Shown here: positions 1 to 10,390 of the stretch, in pieces
Layout of the letters: each line of letters begins with the position of its first letter
Position numbering within the stretch: position 1 is the first letter of the stretch
Source: an uncultured Pirellula sp.
GTDB taxonomy: Bacteria; Planctomycetota; Planctomycetia; Pirellulales; Pirellulaceae
Direction of reading: 5' to 3'
Length of the DNA stretch: 39,454 nt
Assembly (NCBI GenBank): GCA_903820735.1
Contig: CAIJIZ010000324.1
Span: 1 to 39,454, forward strand
Translations under genes and position numbers: made by a program
Notes under the pieces: generated by a model
The model's database searches: none
What the model saw: only the letters and a program-made list of their open reading frames with translations
Told to the model about the DNA's origin: nothing

Positions 1-95
1 GGAAAGCGGGAAGAAGGATCGAGCAAAGATTTGGATATTGAATAGTTAGTGATAGGCGCAGTGTTCAGCTTATCTGCACCACCCTTTCACACAGA

Positions 96-150
96 CTCTC
101 CGTGTTCTCTGTGCCTCTGTGTTTCCAATCCCCGGGTTTCCAATCCCCTG
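96..150 (+). repeat. CTCTGTGN octamer element followed by 15-bp tandem duplication
   Basis: CTCTCCGTGTTCTCTGTGCCTCTGTGTTT (96-124) overlapping GTTTCCAATCCCCGG/GTTTCCAATCCCCTG (121-150). Confidence 0.85.
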
Positions 151-157
151 ACGCCGA

Positions 158-1438
158 TTAAGGTAGCTTGTCCGCCAATTTTGCTTGCAAATCGGCCACT
201 TCCTGCTGCAACCTTTGGATTTCTTGGTGGAGGGAAGCGACGTATTCCGGAGTAAGCATTTCAGCGTTCATTCCGAGCCCTTGGTTGGCATTCGCGTTGC
301 CGGCAATCATGCCTACAGATAGCAAGGGAACTTGGACAATCTGCTTTTGACGACCTCGGTAAAATGCCATGGTGATCGAGTCGCCGAGGGGTATTCCACG
401 GATCGAGTCGACAACATCTTCCGCGCGCAAGATCATACGACCATCGATCTCCGAGATGCAGTCGCCGGGTTGTAGACCCGCAAGTTCTGCCGTCGAGCCT
501 TGGACGACATCCGAGACGGCTGCACCGCGATAGAGCGGTATTCCAAACTGTTTGCGAAACGTTTCGGACAGATCGGTGACCGATACGCCTAGAAATACAT
601 TTCCGCGATCGGTCGCAACTTGTGGCACATCGCCCCCAAGCTCCGGAGAGATCGGCTGATAAGGCTGTTTAGGCAATTGCGCATCGGGGATTTGCGCGAT
701 AGGAGGTTGAAGGGGCAATGCCGTTCCGGGTTGCATACCTTGAAGTTGTCCGGCAAGCGTACGGTCTTGGAGAACGGCGACCAGATTGGTACTACGACCT
801 CGACGCTGAACTAGGAATTTTACTGGGGAGCCAGGTGCGTAACGTTCGAGTTCATTGGCGAACTGATCGAGATTGGTAACGGCTTGGCCACCGACTCCAA
901 CGATTCGGTCGCCGATACGAAATCCGGCTTTCCAAGCAGGAGATTGGTTCGTAACGTCGACAACGGCCAGCCCGAATCCACCTCCTTGGACCGGCTCGGC
1001 GATTAAGCCGAGATACCCACCCCCTTCAAATTGTTCTGCAGCAGGCCCAGAAGCTGCCGGGGCAGATGATGAAGAAGCCTTTGGAGCTTGAGGTGTGTTG
1101 GGGCCCGCTGTGTTTTTGCGAGGTGTGATCACAATCGGTGCACGGCCGCGCGGCGAAGAATTAGGGCCTGCGGTAACTGGGCCAGCAGGTGGTGCAAGCT
1201 GCAATCCACCAGGAGCCACAGGTTCAGCACCGGGAACGGGAAGATCCTCGACAGGACCGGGTACAGGTGGAGGAGTTGTCCCATCGCGACCTGATTCGAC
1301 TGCAGGTACATCGCTTTGCGCCGGTGGGTTCGGAGTCGGAAGCTCTTGCGCGAACGAATACGATCCGACCAGCCCCACGAACGCCGTCCACGAGGAAAAA
1401 ATCCCGATCGACAACCATGTGCGAACAAGTTGGTTCAT
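158..1438 (-). CDS. PDZ-domain secreted protein, two PDZ-like modules, C-terminal coiled coil
   Basis: 426 aa ORF; signal peptide-like N-terminus; PDZ-like motifs 'GGYLGLIAEPVQGGGFGLAVVDVTNQSPAWKAGFRIGDRIVGVGG' and 'AAVSDVVQGSTAELAGLQPGDCISEIDG'; SD-like AGAGGAA upstream of the ATG. Confidence 0.85.
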   Translation of the reverse strand: MNQLVRTWLSIGIFSSWTAFVGLVGSYSFAQELPTPNPPAQSDVPAVESGRDGTTPPPVPGPVEDLPVPGAEPVAPGGLQLAPPAGPVTAGPNSSPRGRAPIVITPRKNTAGPNTPQAPKASSSSAPAASGPAAEQFEGGGYLGLIAEPVQGGGFGLAVVDVTNQSPAWKAGFRIGDRIVGVGGQAVTNLDQFANELERYAPGSPVKFLVQRRGRSTNLVAVLQDRTLAGQLQGMQPGTALPLQPPIAQIPDAQLPKQPYQPISPELGGDVPQVATDRGNVFLGVSVTDLSETFRKQFGIPLYRGAAVSDVVQGSTAELAGLQPGDCISEIDGRMILRAEDVVDSIRGIPLGDSITMAFYRGRQKQIVQVPLLSVGMIAGNANANQGLGMNAEMLTPEYVASLHQEIQRLQQEVADLQAKLADKLP

Positions 1439-1553
1439 TGCGCAATTCCTCTACGAAAGATCCCCCTAATAAATACTAGCTTGTGAGCTTACATATTCAG
1501 AGTATCCGGTGTCGACGCTAGTTCCCCGATTTTGCTTCAGTGAGAACAAAGAA

Positions 1554-1611
1554 AAAAGCGACCGACTCGCCGTCCGGGATGTTTTCCCTTCGAGCTAAGT
1601 CGGTCGCTTTT
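1554..1611 (-). terminator. Long-stem hairpin, probable (possibly bidirectional) terminator downstream of the metalloprotease
   Basis: Perfect 14-nt inverted repeat AAAAGCGACCGACT (1554-1567) / AGTCGGTCGCTTTT (1598-1611), A-rich on one side and T-rich on the other, between two minus-strand genes. Confidence 0.65.
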
Positions 1612-1664
1612 GAATTCTCTCGAATCTAAGCTGTTCTAAACAGCCGCCACTCTACAGCCGTACT

Positions 1665-4600
1665 CTATGGTGCTGTCGACGAATCCGCAGCTGGTTTCAC
1701 AGCAGCAGGCTCGGCCGACTGACCTTGAACGCTCGTTGGCTGCGAGGATGGGGATACACCAGTGTTGTATCCTGGATTCTCGTAGCCAGAGTTGTACGAA
1801 GCGGGAGCGGAAGCTCCAACAGGTGCAACTAAGCCCGGAGCAGGCTGCCCGAAAATCATCAACGGAGGAGCTCCGCCACCACTTGGCTGATTGTAGATGA
1901 AGATCGCATCCATCGCCTTGGTGATTCGAAGCTGGCATTCGGTCAAGTGAGCGATGCTGTACGCATCCAAACCTGCTGGGTTGGCCAACGCTCCATCAAT
2001 CTTCTGCTTGAGCTCTTTGAGCTTCATCAACGACAAGCTAGTTATCGGCTTGTTGCTCGAGCTACCTGGAACGGTCAAGTCGATCAAGCGATCGAGGTGT
2101 TCGCGTTGCAAGCTTCGGCGCCACGAGCTGATCCGAGGCTTGCGTGCGTTCGCTTCCCCTTCGGCATTCGCTCCGACTTCGGACCAAACTTCGGCTTGGA
2201 CTTTGTCAAGCATCTCTGGCAAAGTCAACGCGTCTTGATCGCGTGGCACGAGTTGCTCGTTGTCGTAGACGCGGCGCAACGTGGTCGGATTCATCAACAT
2301 CGTCAACGCACTGGCTTGAATACCAAGGATACGATCGTGGACAGGGAAGGTCGATTCGCCCATCGAACGAACCCCTTCATCGATCCACTTGTCTACCGTC
2401 AAACGGCTCAGGATGGCATTCGACAGACCAAAAGCGTCATCGCGGAATGAGTTTCGCATTACGAAATCGAGCGCCTTGCGTTGTTGCTCGGCTGGGATTG
2501 GAATAAGGGATTGACGGTCGCCCGGATCACCCTTCTTGTCCCGGTTGACCGTAGCTCCACCGATCCAGTTGGCCATCATGCTGATAGCTTTGGTTTGCTC
2601 GCCGAGGGTCAACTCGTACCCGCGTCGCGCTTTGCTCCAGCTATCACCTTCTTTGACGAACTTGTCGAGAAGCCGATCGCGGTAGAGCTTAACCAAGCGA
2701 ACTTGGTTTTCGCAGTAATCCAAAGGATCCTTCGAGTAGTCATAACGGCGAGCCAATGGATCTGGGCCAGAGGTATCTTCGTCCGTCGCAAATTGCAATT
2801 CCGGCTCGCTAGCTCGCTTGAGAATCTCGTTGAGCTTGGCGTCTTCCGGGATGTAACCGTACTCGATCGCCCAATAGTCGTAAGGTCCGATACCGATCAT
2901 GGTATAGTCCCCACGGGTCTCGCTATCGAGTTGGTAAGGCATGTTTATCGGGATGTAATCCATGACCGAAGTCGCGATCGTCTTCTGTCCCTTCACGGCA
3001 TTCGAATTGATTTCCTTCAAGCTCAAAGCGCTGGAGGCTTTGAAGTTGTGGCGCAATCCGAGGGTATGGCCGACTTCGTGAGCGACGAGTTCAGCCAAGA
3101 GAGGACCGATGAAGGACTCTGGCATGCCGTCGAGAAGGTCTTCCTTCGGCTTCTTGTCTTCAGGTTTCGCACCTGCTGCCGGTTCTTGCTCACCGACAAA
3201 GTTCCCGTTTTCGTCGAAGAGATCGAGGGCCAGTCGGGCCATCGACATATCGAGTTGCATGCCGTGTGCGGCGTTGCAGAAACCGTTGACTTGGCTGGTT
3301 CGCCCAACAAGACCATCGAAGGGGCTTGAACCCATCAGCTTGGTATCCAATTGGGTCATCGGATGTCCAGCATAAGGCATTTGCGACTGCATCGCGTAGA
3401 GGCTTTGCAAGTGCGTGCGGTTATCGGCTGGAGCGAGTCGAACGCGTGGATCCCAGTTCGGGTGCGAGCCGAGCCAAGCGAGCGTTTCGGTGCTCATTCC
3501 TTCCATGGCCAACTCTGGCATCATGTCGTGAAATTGGAAGCTGAAGTGACGGATCCAGCCGTCGGTCAGAACGACGTCGGCATCGAGGATCTCGCCGGTC
3601 ATCGGATGCACGCGGCTTGGACCAATCGCGGTTCCAACGTCATTGTTGAGCCAACGAATGAAGTTGTACTGTACGTCTTCTGGATCGAGATCCATCGTCG
3701 CTGGTGAACGTGGGTCTTGATAAAGGACTTCGATGGCATCGGAGAATCCAACTTGCTCGAACGCCTTGTTCCAATACTCAACACCTTGCTTGACCCATCG
3801 GCGATAACGGACGGGAGTGGTGTGCTCGATATAGAAACGGATCGGAGTTACCGGCGGGCTGACTTTCAAGCTTGGGTCTCGCTTTTCCAATCGCCAACGG
3901 TTGATGTAACGAACACGTTTCTTGTCGTCATCGTAGCTACCCAAATCCGAGTAGTTGGTTACGAAGTAGCCAACTCGTTGATCGGCCTTACGCGGCTTGT
4001 AACCGGTATCTTCGGGGACTTCGCTAAACGAGTAGTGGATAGTCTGAAGCTTGCCACCTGCGGTGACGACCTCAAAAGCCAACTCAGTGTTCTTGGTAAA
4101 CGGTTTGGCTTTGATGATCTTCGTCAACTGCGGATCTTGCACGCGGATGCTTGGGCCGAAGAATTTCGAAGCATTGCCGACGAACAAAGCATCCGCATCG
4201 ATCACCGGACCTCCTTGAGGAGCCATCGTCACGATGGGGATATCGAGCAGAACCGTATCGGTGAACAATCGCTTGACCGAGGACTTCGATTCCGGTTCGC
4301 CGTTGGAACGCATTTCCAATTCAGGAAGAATCAGCGCGAGGCGTTTGTTATACATCCGCCAATAGACGTAGTAGTCGCCGGACTGTAAGCCAGCGAACTT
4401 ATCACCGCTGCTGACGGTCAGAGCGATGAAATACTTCTTGGTTAAATAGTCCTTTGGAAGCTCCATCAGGACCTGGCCGTCTTTTTCTCGCGTCCAAAGT
4501 TTGCACAAAGCACCTCGGTCAGGTGACTTCGATTCCACCTTGGTGAACCCTTCGACCACTTTGTCGAAAGGTGGATACTCAGGACCTTGCTCCTGTGCAT

Positions 4601-4706
4601 CGGCTTGGCTTGGCAGCAACAAGCTCGACATCAAACTCAAACCGACCACAGCGTGTCGGACGAGCGTTCGAAATTTCGATCGACGAAGATCACGTTTCAT
4701 TCGCAT
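1665..4706 (-). CDS. Zinc-dependent metalloprotease (DUF5117/DUF4953-like zincin), secreted
   Basis: Long ORF with HEVGHTLGLRHNF zincin motif; signal peptide MKRDLRRSK...LLLPSQADAQ; the longest ORF (to 4727) starts with TTG, so ATG at 4706 or 4700 is more likely. Confidence 0.88.
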   Translation of the reverse strand: MRMKRDLRRSKFRTLVRHAVVGLSLMSSLLLPSQADAQEQGPEYPPFDKVVEGFTKVESKSPDRGALCKLWTREKDGQVLMELPKDYLTKKYFIALTVSSGDKFAGLQSGDYYVYWRMYNKRLALILPELEMRSNGEPESKSSVKRLFTDTVLLDIPIVTMAPQGGPVIDADALFVGNASKFFGPSIRVQDPQLTKIIKAKPFTKNTELAFEVVTAGGKLQTIHYSFSEVPEDTGYKPRKADQRVGYFVTNYSDLGSYDDDKKRVRYINRWRLEKRDPSLKVSPPVTPIRFYIEHTTPVRYRRWVKQGVEYWNKAFEQVGFSDAIEVLYQDPRSPATMDLDPEDVQYNFIRWLNNDVGTAIGPSRVHPMTGEILDADVVLTDGWIRHFSFQFHDMMPELAMEGMSTETLAWLGSHPNWDPRVRLAPADNRTHLQSLYAMQSQMPYAGHPMTQLDTKLMGSSPFDGLVGRTSQVNGFCNAAHGMQLDMSMARLALDLFDENGNFVGEQEPAAGAKPEDKKPKEDLLDGMPESFIGPLLAELVAHEVGHTLGLRHNFKASSALSLKEINSNAVKGQKTIATSVMDYIPINMPYQLDSETRGDYTMIGIGPYDYWAIEYGYIPEDAKLNEILKRASEPELQFATDEDTSGPDPLARRYDYSKDPLDYCENQVRLVKLYRDRLLDKFVKEGDSWSKARRGYELTLGEQTKAISMMANWIGGATVNRDKKGDPGDRQSLIPIPAEQQRKALDFVMRNSFRDDAFGLSNAILSRLTVDKWIDEGVRSMGESTFPVHDRILGIQASALTMLMNPTTLRRVYDNEQLVPRDQDALTLPEMLDKVQAEVWSEVGANAEGEANARKPRISSWRRSLQREHLDRLIDLTVPGSSSNKPITSLSLMKLKELKQKIDGALANPAGLDAYSIAHLTECQLRITKAMDAIFIYNQPSGGGAPPLMIFGQPAPGLVAPVGASAPASYNSGYENPGYNTGVSPSSQPTSVQGQSAEPAAVKPAADSSTAP

Positions 4707-5231
4707 GTTCCAAGAAAGTAAAAACAAAGGGTTGTACCACAGACGGGTTCGCTATGCGTCCCGGACCGGGACGTGGTTTACTACAACGAACCGTAGTTCC
4801 AATTCAAAGGGCTGCAGGCAATTCCCGGGAGGTTCAGGGAGGGAAGTTAGTGGAGGAGTCGACGCAAGCCGCACAGACCGTGCAACCCGATTTTTTCGCC
4901 GAATCTTCACACCTCACTGCCTCTCCACCTAATAAACAACCGGTCCACCCAGGGACAGCCCGGTCGCATTATGAACCGCCCCGTGGCGGGGGTCTAGTAA
5001 TTTACGCAGACTTTTCCGGCTGGTTGGCTCCAAATCACCGATTGTTTCCGCCTCGTAAACTTGTCGTTTCGGCCAAGCATTAGAGTTTGCGTCATTCGAA
5101 AAAGTTCCCCTGAGTCGACACAGGATCAGCCAATCTAATCCAGCCGTGGTTGTTTGGACAAAAACAGGTCGATTCCGGGAATTTACTCGTTTTCATGGGC
5201 GCTTTTTGTTCGCAAAAACGCATTTATCTTA

Positions 5232-5268
5232 TAGAGGGAGGGGGCGTCGCCCGTGCCCCCTCCCTCTA
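5232..5268. promoter_or_regulatory. GC-rich perfect hairpin in divergent intergenic region
   Basis: TAGAGGGAGGGGGC (5232-5245), 9-nt loop, GCCCCCTCCCTCTA (5255-5268). Confidence 0.6.
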
Positions 5269-5429
5269 CGCCCGTATTTTCTTATCGCAATGGCACCTGG
5301 TCTGGCTGTAGGTTGGACCCTTGCGCGGCCCACCCCTGACTCTCTCGGATTTGCTTTGCCGGTTGCGGGGTGTTATGCTCGGTACTCGAAACCCACCTTT
5401 CTTTCCCCCCCCTCCGAAGGAGATTTTCT

Positions 5430-6764
5430 ATGAGTCACGGCGCATCTTCTGAGCCACAGCAACAACCAGCGTCGCAGCAACAGCCTTCTCAGGGGCTCAA
5501 GCGTCGGACTTTCTTGGCGGCAGCCGGAGGGGTTGCAGCCGCAAGTGCCGCGCAATTGTCGGCCAAGAGTTACGCACGAGTGGTCGGTTCAAACGACCGA
5601 CTCGGTGTGGGACTCATCGGGGGTGGGGTTATTGGAAAAGCGCATATGGGGGTAATCAACAACCTCAAGGAGACGAATAATCTTCATCCTGTCTGCGTTG
5701 CGGATTGCTGGAAGACACGGGCGGAAGAAGGTAAAGCGACCATCGGTGCGGATCACGCCGAGACCGATTATCGCAAACTGCTTGAGCACAAAGACATCGA
5801 CTATGTGGTTGTTGCCACTCCAGAGCATTGGCACTGGACGATGACCATCGATGCGATGGAAGCCGGCAAGGCGGTCTACTGCGAGAAGCCGCTAACGCAC
5901 ACGATTCCTGAAGCCCAGGCGGTGGTAAAGAAGCAGAAGGAAACGAAGCGTCCGGTGCAGGTGGGTGTACAGGCGATGTCGGACGATAGTTACATCTCTG
6001 CGGGCAAAGCGATTGCAGATGGGATGATCGGCCGGGTATTGCAAGCTCAGATTGAATACGTTCGGCGATATGCGAAGGGTGCAGGACCTTGGCGCGAACC
6101 CGATTTGGTCGCTCAACATGCGACAAAGCCTGCCGATCTCGATTGGGATGCTTGGTTGGGCACTGCCAAAAAGATCGAATGGAACCCAAATCATTACTTC
6201 GAATGGCGCTGCTATTCGGCTTACTCGGGTGGTATCTGCACGGACTTGTTCATTCACCGCATCACGCGAATTATGAAGGCTTGCAATCTGCTTTATCCTC
6301 GCCGCGTTGTGGGGATGGGTGGTATTTGGCAATGGCCAGATGGACGCGATTTGCCAGACAACGTTGAGATGGTCTGCGAGTATCCACGCGGCATGACTGT
6401 TTATGTCTTGGGAACGATGGGCAATCGCGTACGGGTCGATCACTTGATTCGCGGTTACGACGGAACTCTGTTCTTCAATAACGACGGTTGGATCGCAAAG
6501 GATCCGGATGGCAAAGTCCTTGGGCAACACAAGAAGACCGGCGGTGAAGATCAGAACTTGCACCACACGAACTTGCATAACCACATTCGCAACGGTGAGC
6601 CTTTGAACTGCCCGATCGAATTGGGACTCGCAGGTGTTGTTGCGGTGAATATGGCCAACGAAAGCTGGCGTACGAATCGCATGATGGGTTGGGATCGCAA
6701 GAACGAGAAGATGGTTCCAGCGGATATGCTCAACGAAGGGCACGAACCAGAATCGGTGGCTTAG
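5430..6764 (+). CDS. Gfo/Idh/MocA family oxidoreductase, Tat-signal type
   Basis: ATG at 5430 preceded by GAAGGAGA SD; '[20 protein letters not shown]' Tat signal; '[18 protein letters not shown]' and 'VYCEKPLTH' motifs. Confidence 0.9.
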   Translation: MSHGASSEPQQQPASQQQPSQGLKRRTFLAAAGGVAAASAAQLSAKSYARVVGSNDRLGVGLIGGGVIGKAHMGVINNLKETNNLHPVCVADCWKTRAEEGKATIGADHAETDYRKLLEHKDIDYVVVATPEHWHWTMTIDAMEAGKAVYCEKPLTHTIPEAQAVVKKQKETKRPVQVGVQAMSDDSYISAGKAIADGMIGRVLQAQIEYVRRYAKGAGPWREPDLVAQHATKPADLDWDAWLGTAKKIEWNPNHYFEWRCYSAYSGGICTDLFIHRITRIMKACNLLYPRRVVGMGGIWQWPDGRDLPDNVEMVCEYPRGMTVYVLGTMGNRVRVDHLIRGYDGTLFFNNDGWIAKDPDGKVLGQHKKTGGEDQNLHHTNLHNHIRNGEPLNCPIELGLAGVVAVNMANESWRTNRMMGWDRKNEKMVPADMLNEGHEPESVA

Positions 6765-6765
6765 T

Positions 6766-8205
6766 ATGTTCCCTCGGCGTACCTTTCTCGCCGATCTAGG
6801 ACTCGGCTTCACAGGGCTTGCTCTCGGTGCGATGCTGCATCGAGACCGCTTGGCTACGGCTCAATCTCCAATCGATCACGCTTGGAGACCGCCAAATGGC
6901 AAACCCCACTTCAAGCCGAAGGCTAAGAGTGTTATTTGGCTTTTCATGAACGGTGGCGTGAGTCACATGGAAAGCTTTGACCCCAAGCCGATGCTGACGA
7001 AGTACGCTGGCAAGACCATCGCAGAGACTCCCTTTGCGGAAGCTCAAGATCCGAAGAAGCTTGCGCTCGAACGCTTGGTCGTACCCGATGGGAACGGCAA
7101 CCAACGCAACACGCTTTATCCACTTCAAGTGGGATTTCGCAAGCATGGTCAGAGTGGCATCGAGGTAAGTGACTGGTTTCCGGCGATTGCATCGCAGGTC
7201 GACAAGTTAGCGATCGTCCGTTCGATGTGGACGACTGACAGCAATCACGGTGCCCAGACACAATTCCATTCTGGCCGACATCAAAACGACGGTGATTACC
7301 CTACTCTCGGTGGTTGGGTTCACTACGGGTTAGGGACTCTCAATGAGAATCTCCCTCAGTTTATTTCGATGGGCACCAGGGAATACTGGAACAAGAAAGA
7401 CGGGCACTATCTGGGACCCGCGCACGATGCAGTGCCTCTTCGAATCGACCCCAATGCTCCGCTTGACTTCGGTAGACCAGAGCGTCCTTTTGCACTTGAA
7501 GCTCAGCAAGTCGGCGCGGAGCTTGTGCGGGATCTGAACACCTTGCGAGGAGTCGAGTATCCGAACGACCCGGCGCTCGCTGCGCGTATCGCTTCTTATG
7601 AGCTCGCATTTCGCATGCAGCAATCGATTCCCGAAGTGGTGGACTTTGCTCAAGAGTCCGAAGAGACCAAAACGCTCTATGGGATCGACCAAGCGCATAG
7701 TCGCGATTTTGGCATGCAGCTTCTAGCAACTCGGCGGCTCGTAGAACGAGGAGTTCGCTTCGTCCAGATCCAGCATGGGGGCGGAGGTGCAGGTGCTTGG
7801 GACGCCCATGGGGGTTTGAAAGCCAATCACGAAAACAACGCGAAAGCCGTCGATCAGCCAATCGCGGGCTTGCTGATCGATCTTCAGCGCCGAGGACTGC
7901 TCGATGAAACACTGGTGGTCTTTGCGACGGAGTTTGGTCGTACGCCGGGCACCCAAGGATCCGATGGTCGCGACCATCATATTTTTGGATTTAGTGTTTG
8001 GATGGCAGGTGGTGGAATTCGCGGTGGGGTTGTACATGGATCGACCGATGAGATCGGGTTTCATGCAAGCGAGAATCGGCACTACGTGACCGACATCCAC
8101 GCAACGATCCTCCATCAACTCGGCCTAGACTCTCGCCAACTTGAGGTACCGGGTCGAAAACGACTCGAGATCGACCACGGCAAACCGATCATGGAGATCG
8201 TTTAA
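6766..8205 (+). CDS. DUF1501 domain-containing protein (Tat-type, sulfatase-like fold)
   Basis: '[22 protein letters not shown]' Tat-like signal; '[22 protein letters not shown]' and '[21 protein letters not shown]' DUF1501 signatures; starts 1 nt after the preceding stop codon. Confidence 0.92.
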   Translation: MFPRRTFLADLGLGFTGLALGAMLHRDRLATAQSPIDHAWRPPNGKPHFKPKAKSVIWLFMNGGVSHMESFDPKPMLTKYAGKTIAETPFAEAQDPKKLALERLVVPDGNGNQRNTLYPLQVGFRKHGQSGIEVSDWFPAIASQVDKLAIVRSMWTTDSNHGAQTQFHSGRHQNDGDYPTLGGWVHYGLGTLNENLPQFISMGTREYWNKKDGHYLGPAHDAVPLRIDPNAPLDFGRPERPFALEAQQVGAELVRDLNTLRGVEYPNDPALAARIASYELAFRMQQSIPEVVDFAQESEETKTLYGIDQAHSRDFGMQLLATRRLVERGVRFVQIQHGGGGAGAWDAHGGLKANHENNAKAVDQPIAGLLIDLQRRGLLDETLVVFATEFGRTPGTQGSDGRDHHIFGFSVWMAGGGIRGGVVHGSTDEIGFHASENRHYVTDIHATILHQLGLDSRQLEVPGRKRLEIDHGKPIMEIV

Positions 8206-8216
8206 CCGCCGATTGC

Positions 8217-9641
8217 TCAATGACGCTTCGGCTTGTAGATCTCGGTCGCAGTCCCGAAGTGGACTTCGCCCGCATTCATCAAGGTCTCGCTCAAGGTTGG
8301 ATGGGGGTGAATCGACTCGGTGATGTCTCGCACTTCGCAACCCATCTCAATCGCTAGAACGGCTTCGGCAATCAGTTCGCCGGCACCTGGTCCCACGATT
8401 CCGCATCCGAGAACGCGGTGGGTTTGAGGATCGACAAGCCACTTCGTCAGACCGTCGGTTCTGCCGAGAGCTTGGGCTCGCCCACTGGCAGCCCAAGGAT
8501 AGGTTTCGATCTCGACGGCAATTCCGTCTTTCTTGGCACGATCTTCGGTAAGTCCGGCCCAAGCGATTTCCGGATCGGTAAAGACCACAGCGGGGATCGC
8601 TTGTTTATCGAACACAACATCGCGTCCAAGGATGACTTCGATGGCTACCTTGGCTTCGTGACTGGCTTTGTGAGCCAACATCGGTTCCCCGGCGATATCG
8701 CCGATGGCCAAGATGTGCGGGTCTGCGGTTCGCTGCTGGCGATCGCATATTGCGAACCCGCGTTCGTTGACTTGCACTTGAGTGTTCTCAAGCCCAATTC
8801 CCCGACTCGAAGGTCGGCGACCGACACTGACTAAGACTCGATCGAATCGTTCGTGGCCGAACTTACCGGGCCCTTCGAAGGTGACTTCGACTTGCTGGTT
8901 GACTTCGGCTACCGAACCGACCTTTGTATTGAGGTAGATGCGGTTCTCAAAGAGGTTTTTCAAGCGCCGTTGTAGGGGCGCGACCAGATCTCGGTCAGCA
9001 CCAGGCAGCAGCGTATCGGTCCATTCCACTACGGTTACTTTCGAACCGAGGTGGGCGTAGACGGTCCCCATTTCCAAGCCGATGTATCCACCGCCGATGA
9101 CGAGCATCTTCTCGGGGATATCTTTGAGTTCCAATGCGCCGGTGGAATCCATGACGCGATCGGATCCGATTTGGAAATTCGGGGGCATCGCTGGTGTGCT
9201 ACCGGTGGCCAAGACGCAGTAATCGAAGGTGATTTTGCCACCTTCTGGAATACTCGGATCATTTCCTTCGAGCAACAACGTTGTTGAGTTCTCGAATTTG
9301 CCACGCGCCCGGATGACTTTCACATTGCGGCGTTTTGCGAGTTGTCCGAGCCCACCGGTGAGGGTCTCGATGACTTTTTCTTTTCTCGCGCGGACTTTGT
9401 TGATATCGATTTTCGGAGCCGGAAATTCTACTCCCCAACCTTCGGTCAACTCGTGGGCTTCATCGATCACTTTGGCGACATGCAACAAAGCTTTCGATGG
9501 AATGCAGCCTCTGAGCAAACAGGTTCCGCCGAGTTTTGACTCGGACTCGACGATGGCGACTTCTAAGCCTTCGTCGGCAGCTAGAAAAGCTGCTGCATAA
9601 CCACCAGGACCACCACCCAAAACAACTACTGGAAAGTGCAT
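8217..9641 (-). CDS. lpdA: Dihydrolipoyl dehydrogenase (E3)
   Basis: FAD motif 'VVLGGGPGGYAAAFLAADEG', redox-active 'GGTCLLRGCIPSKALLH', C-terminal 'HPHPTLSE'. Confidence 0.95.
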   Translation of the reverse strand: MHFPVVVLGGGPGGYAAAFLAADEGLEVAIVESESKLGGTCLLRGCIPSKALLHVAKVIDEAHELTEGWGVEFPAPKIDINKVRARKEKVIETLTGGLGQLAKRRNVKVIRARGKFENSTTLLLEGNDPSIPEGGKITFDYCVLATGSTPAMPPNFQIGSDRVMDSTGALELKDIPEKMLVIGGGYIGLEMGTVYAHLGSKVTVVEWTDTLLPGADRDLVAPLQRRLKNLFENRIYLNTKVGSVAEVNQQVEVTFEGPGKFGHERFDRVLVSVGRRPSSRGIGLENTQVQVNERGFAICDRQQRTADPHILAIGDIAGEPMLAHKASHEAKVAIEVILGRDVVFDKQAIPAVVFTDPEIAWAGLTEDRAKKDGIAVEIETYPWAASGRAQALGRTDGLTKWLVDPQTHRVLGCGIVGPGAGELIAEAVLAIEMGCEVRDITESIHPHPTLSETLMNAGEVHFGTATEIYKPKRH

Positions 9642-9708
9642 GAATATACGCCGATGGGAATGGGAACCAAGAATCTCAATGCGAAATGCACCTCAGTGGG
9701 CATCGCAA

Positions 9709-9745
9709 CAAAAAGAGCCCGAATCGACGGATCGATCGAGCTCTT
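9709..9745 (-). terminator. Rho-independent terminator downstream of rpsD
   Basis: Minus strand reads AAGAGCTCG...CGGGCTCTTTTTG: 8/9 paired stem followed by a T tract, immediately 3' of rpsD. Confidence 0.75.
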
Positions 9746-9778
9746 GCATAGTTTAGCCAAAACGAACATCTAGTCAGC

Positions 9779-10390
9779 TTAGCGCGACAAGAATTCGACG
9801 ACGATGTTAGCATTTACAGGGAGGGAAATATCCGCTCCGCTCGGCGCTCCGAGAACCGTGGCTTTGAGCCCTTCGGTATCGAGTGCAACCCAATCCAGAG
9901 GGGTTGGAGAAGCATTAGCGATGACGCCTCGGTAAAGGTTACGGATCGCTTCGTTGCTGCGAACTTCGATCACATCGCCTGGTCGCAGGGAGAACGATGG
10001 GCTGGTGACCTTCACGCCGTTGACCTTGAAGTGACCGTGAACAACCCCTTGGCGAGCTTGTGGACGGGTCTTTGCCAAGCCGATGCGGCGGATGACGTTA
10101 TCGAGTCGTCGTTCGCACAAGAGCAGCAACGTTTCCCCGGTATTCCCCTTCTTGCGAACCGCATCATCGAAGTACCGACGCAGCTGGCGTTCGCCAAGCC
10201 CGTAGTAGTACTTGATCTTTTGCTTCTCCGACAAAGCGGTGCCGTAGTTGCTTGAACGACGGCTACGTGGATGCATCCCTGGTGGGTTTTCACTGCGCTT
10301 CTCGTAAGCTCGAACGCAACCTGCGTTTTCATAGAGCATTGCGCCGAAACGACGATTGACGCGGGCCTTGGGGCCGGTATAGCGTGCCAT
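9779..10390 (-). CDS. rpsD: 30S ribosomal protein S4
   Basis: 'MARYTGPKARVNRRFGAMLY...YYGLGERQLRRYFDDAVRKKGNTGETLLLLCERRLDNVIRRIGLAKTRPQARQGVVHGHFKVNGVKV' is classic S4; SD AGGAGA upstream. Confidence 0.97.
   Translation of the reverse strand: MARYTGPKARVNRRFGAMLYENAGCVRAYEKRSENPPGMHPRSRRSSNYGTALSEKQKIKYYYGLGERQLRRYFDDAVRKKGNTGETLLLLCERRLDNVIRRIGLAKTRPQARQGVVHGHFKVNGVKVTSPSFSLRPGDVIEVRSNEAIRNLYRGVIANASPTPLDWVALDTEGLKATVLGAPSGADISLPVNANIVVEFLSR

Noticed and set aside
2481-3329. 282-aa plus-strand ORF antisense to the metalloprotease
   Set aside because: Lies wholly inside a strongly supported zincin gene; the translation has no family-like features and looks like a codon-bias antisense artefact.
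3717-4388. 223-aa plus-strand ORF antisense to the metalloprotease
   Set aside because: Same reason: contained in a well-supported CDS on the other strand.
4501-5433. Plus-strand ORFs of 95-170 aa in the metalloprotease/Gfo-Idh-MocA gap
   Set aside because: They overlap a gene end or lack initiation signals and recognisable motifs; the region reads as intergenic.
5892-6812. 306-aa minus-strand ORF
   Set aside because: Antisense to the Gfo/Idh/MocA gene, which has SD, Tat signal and conserved motifs.
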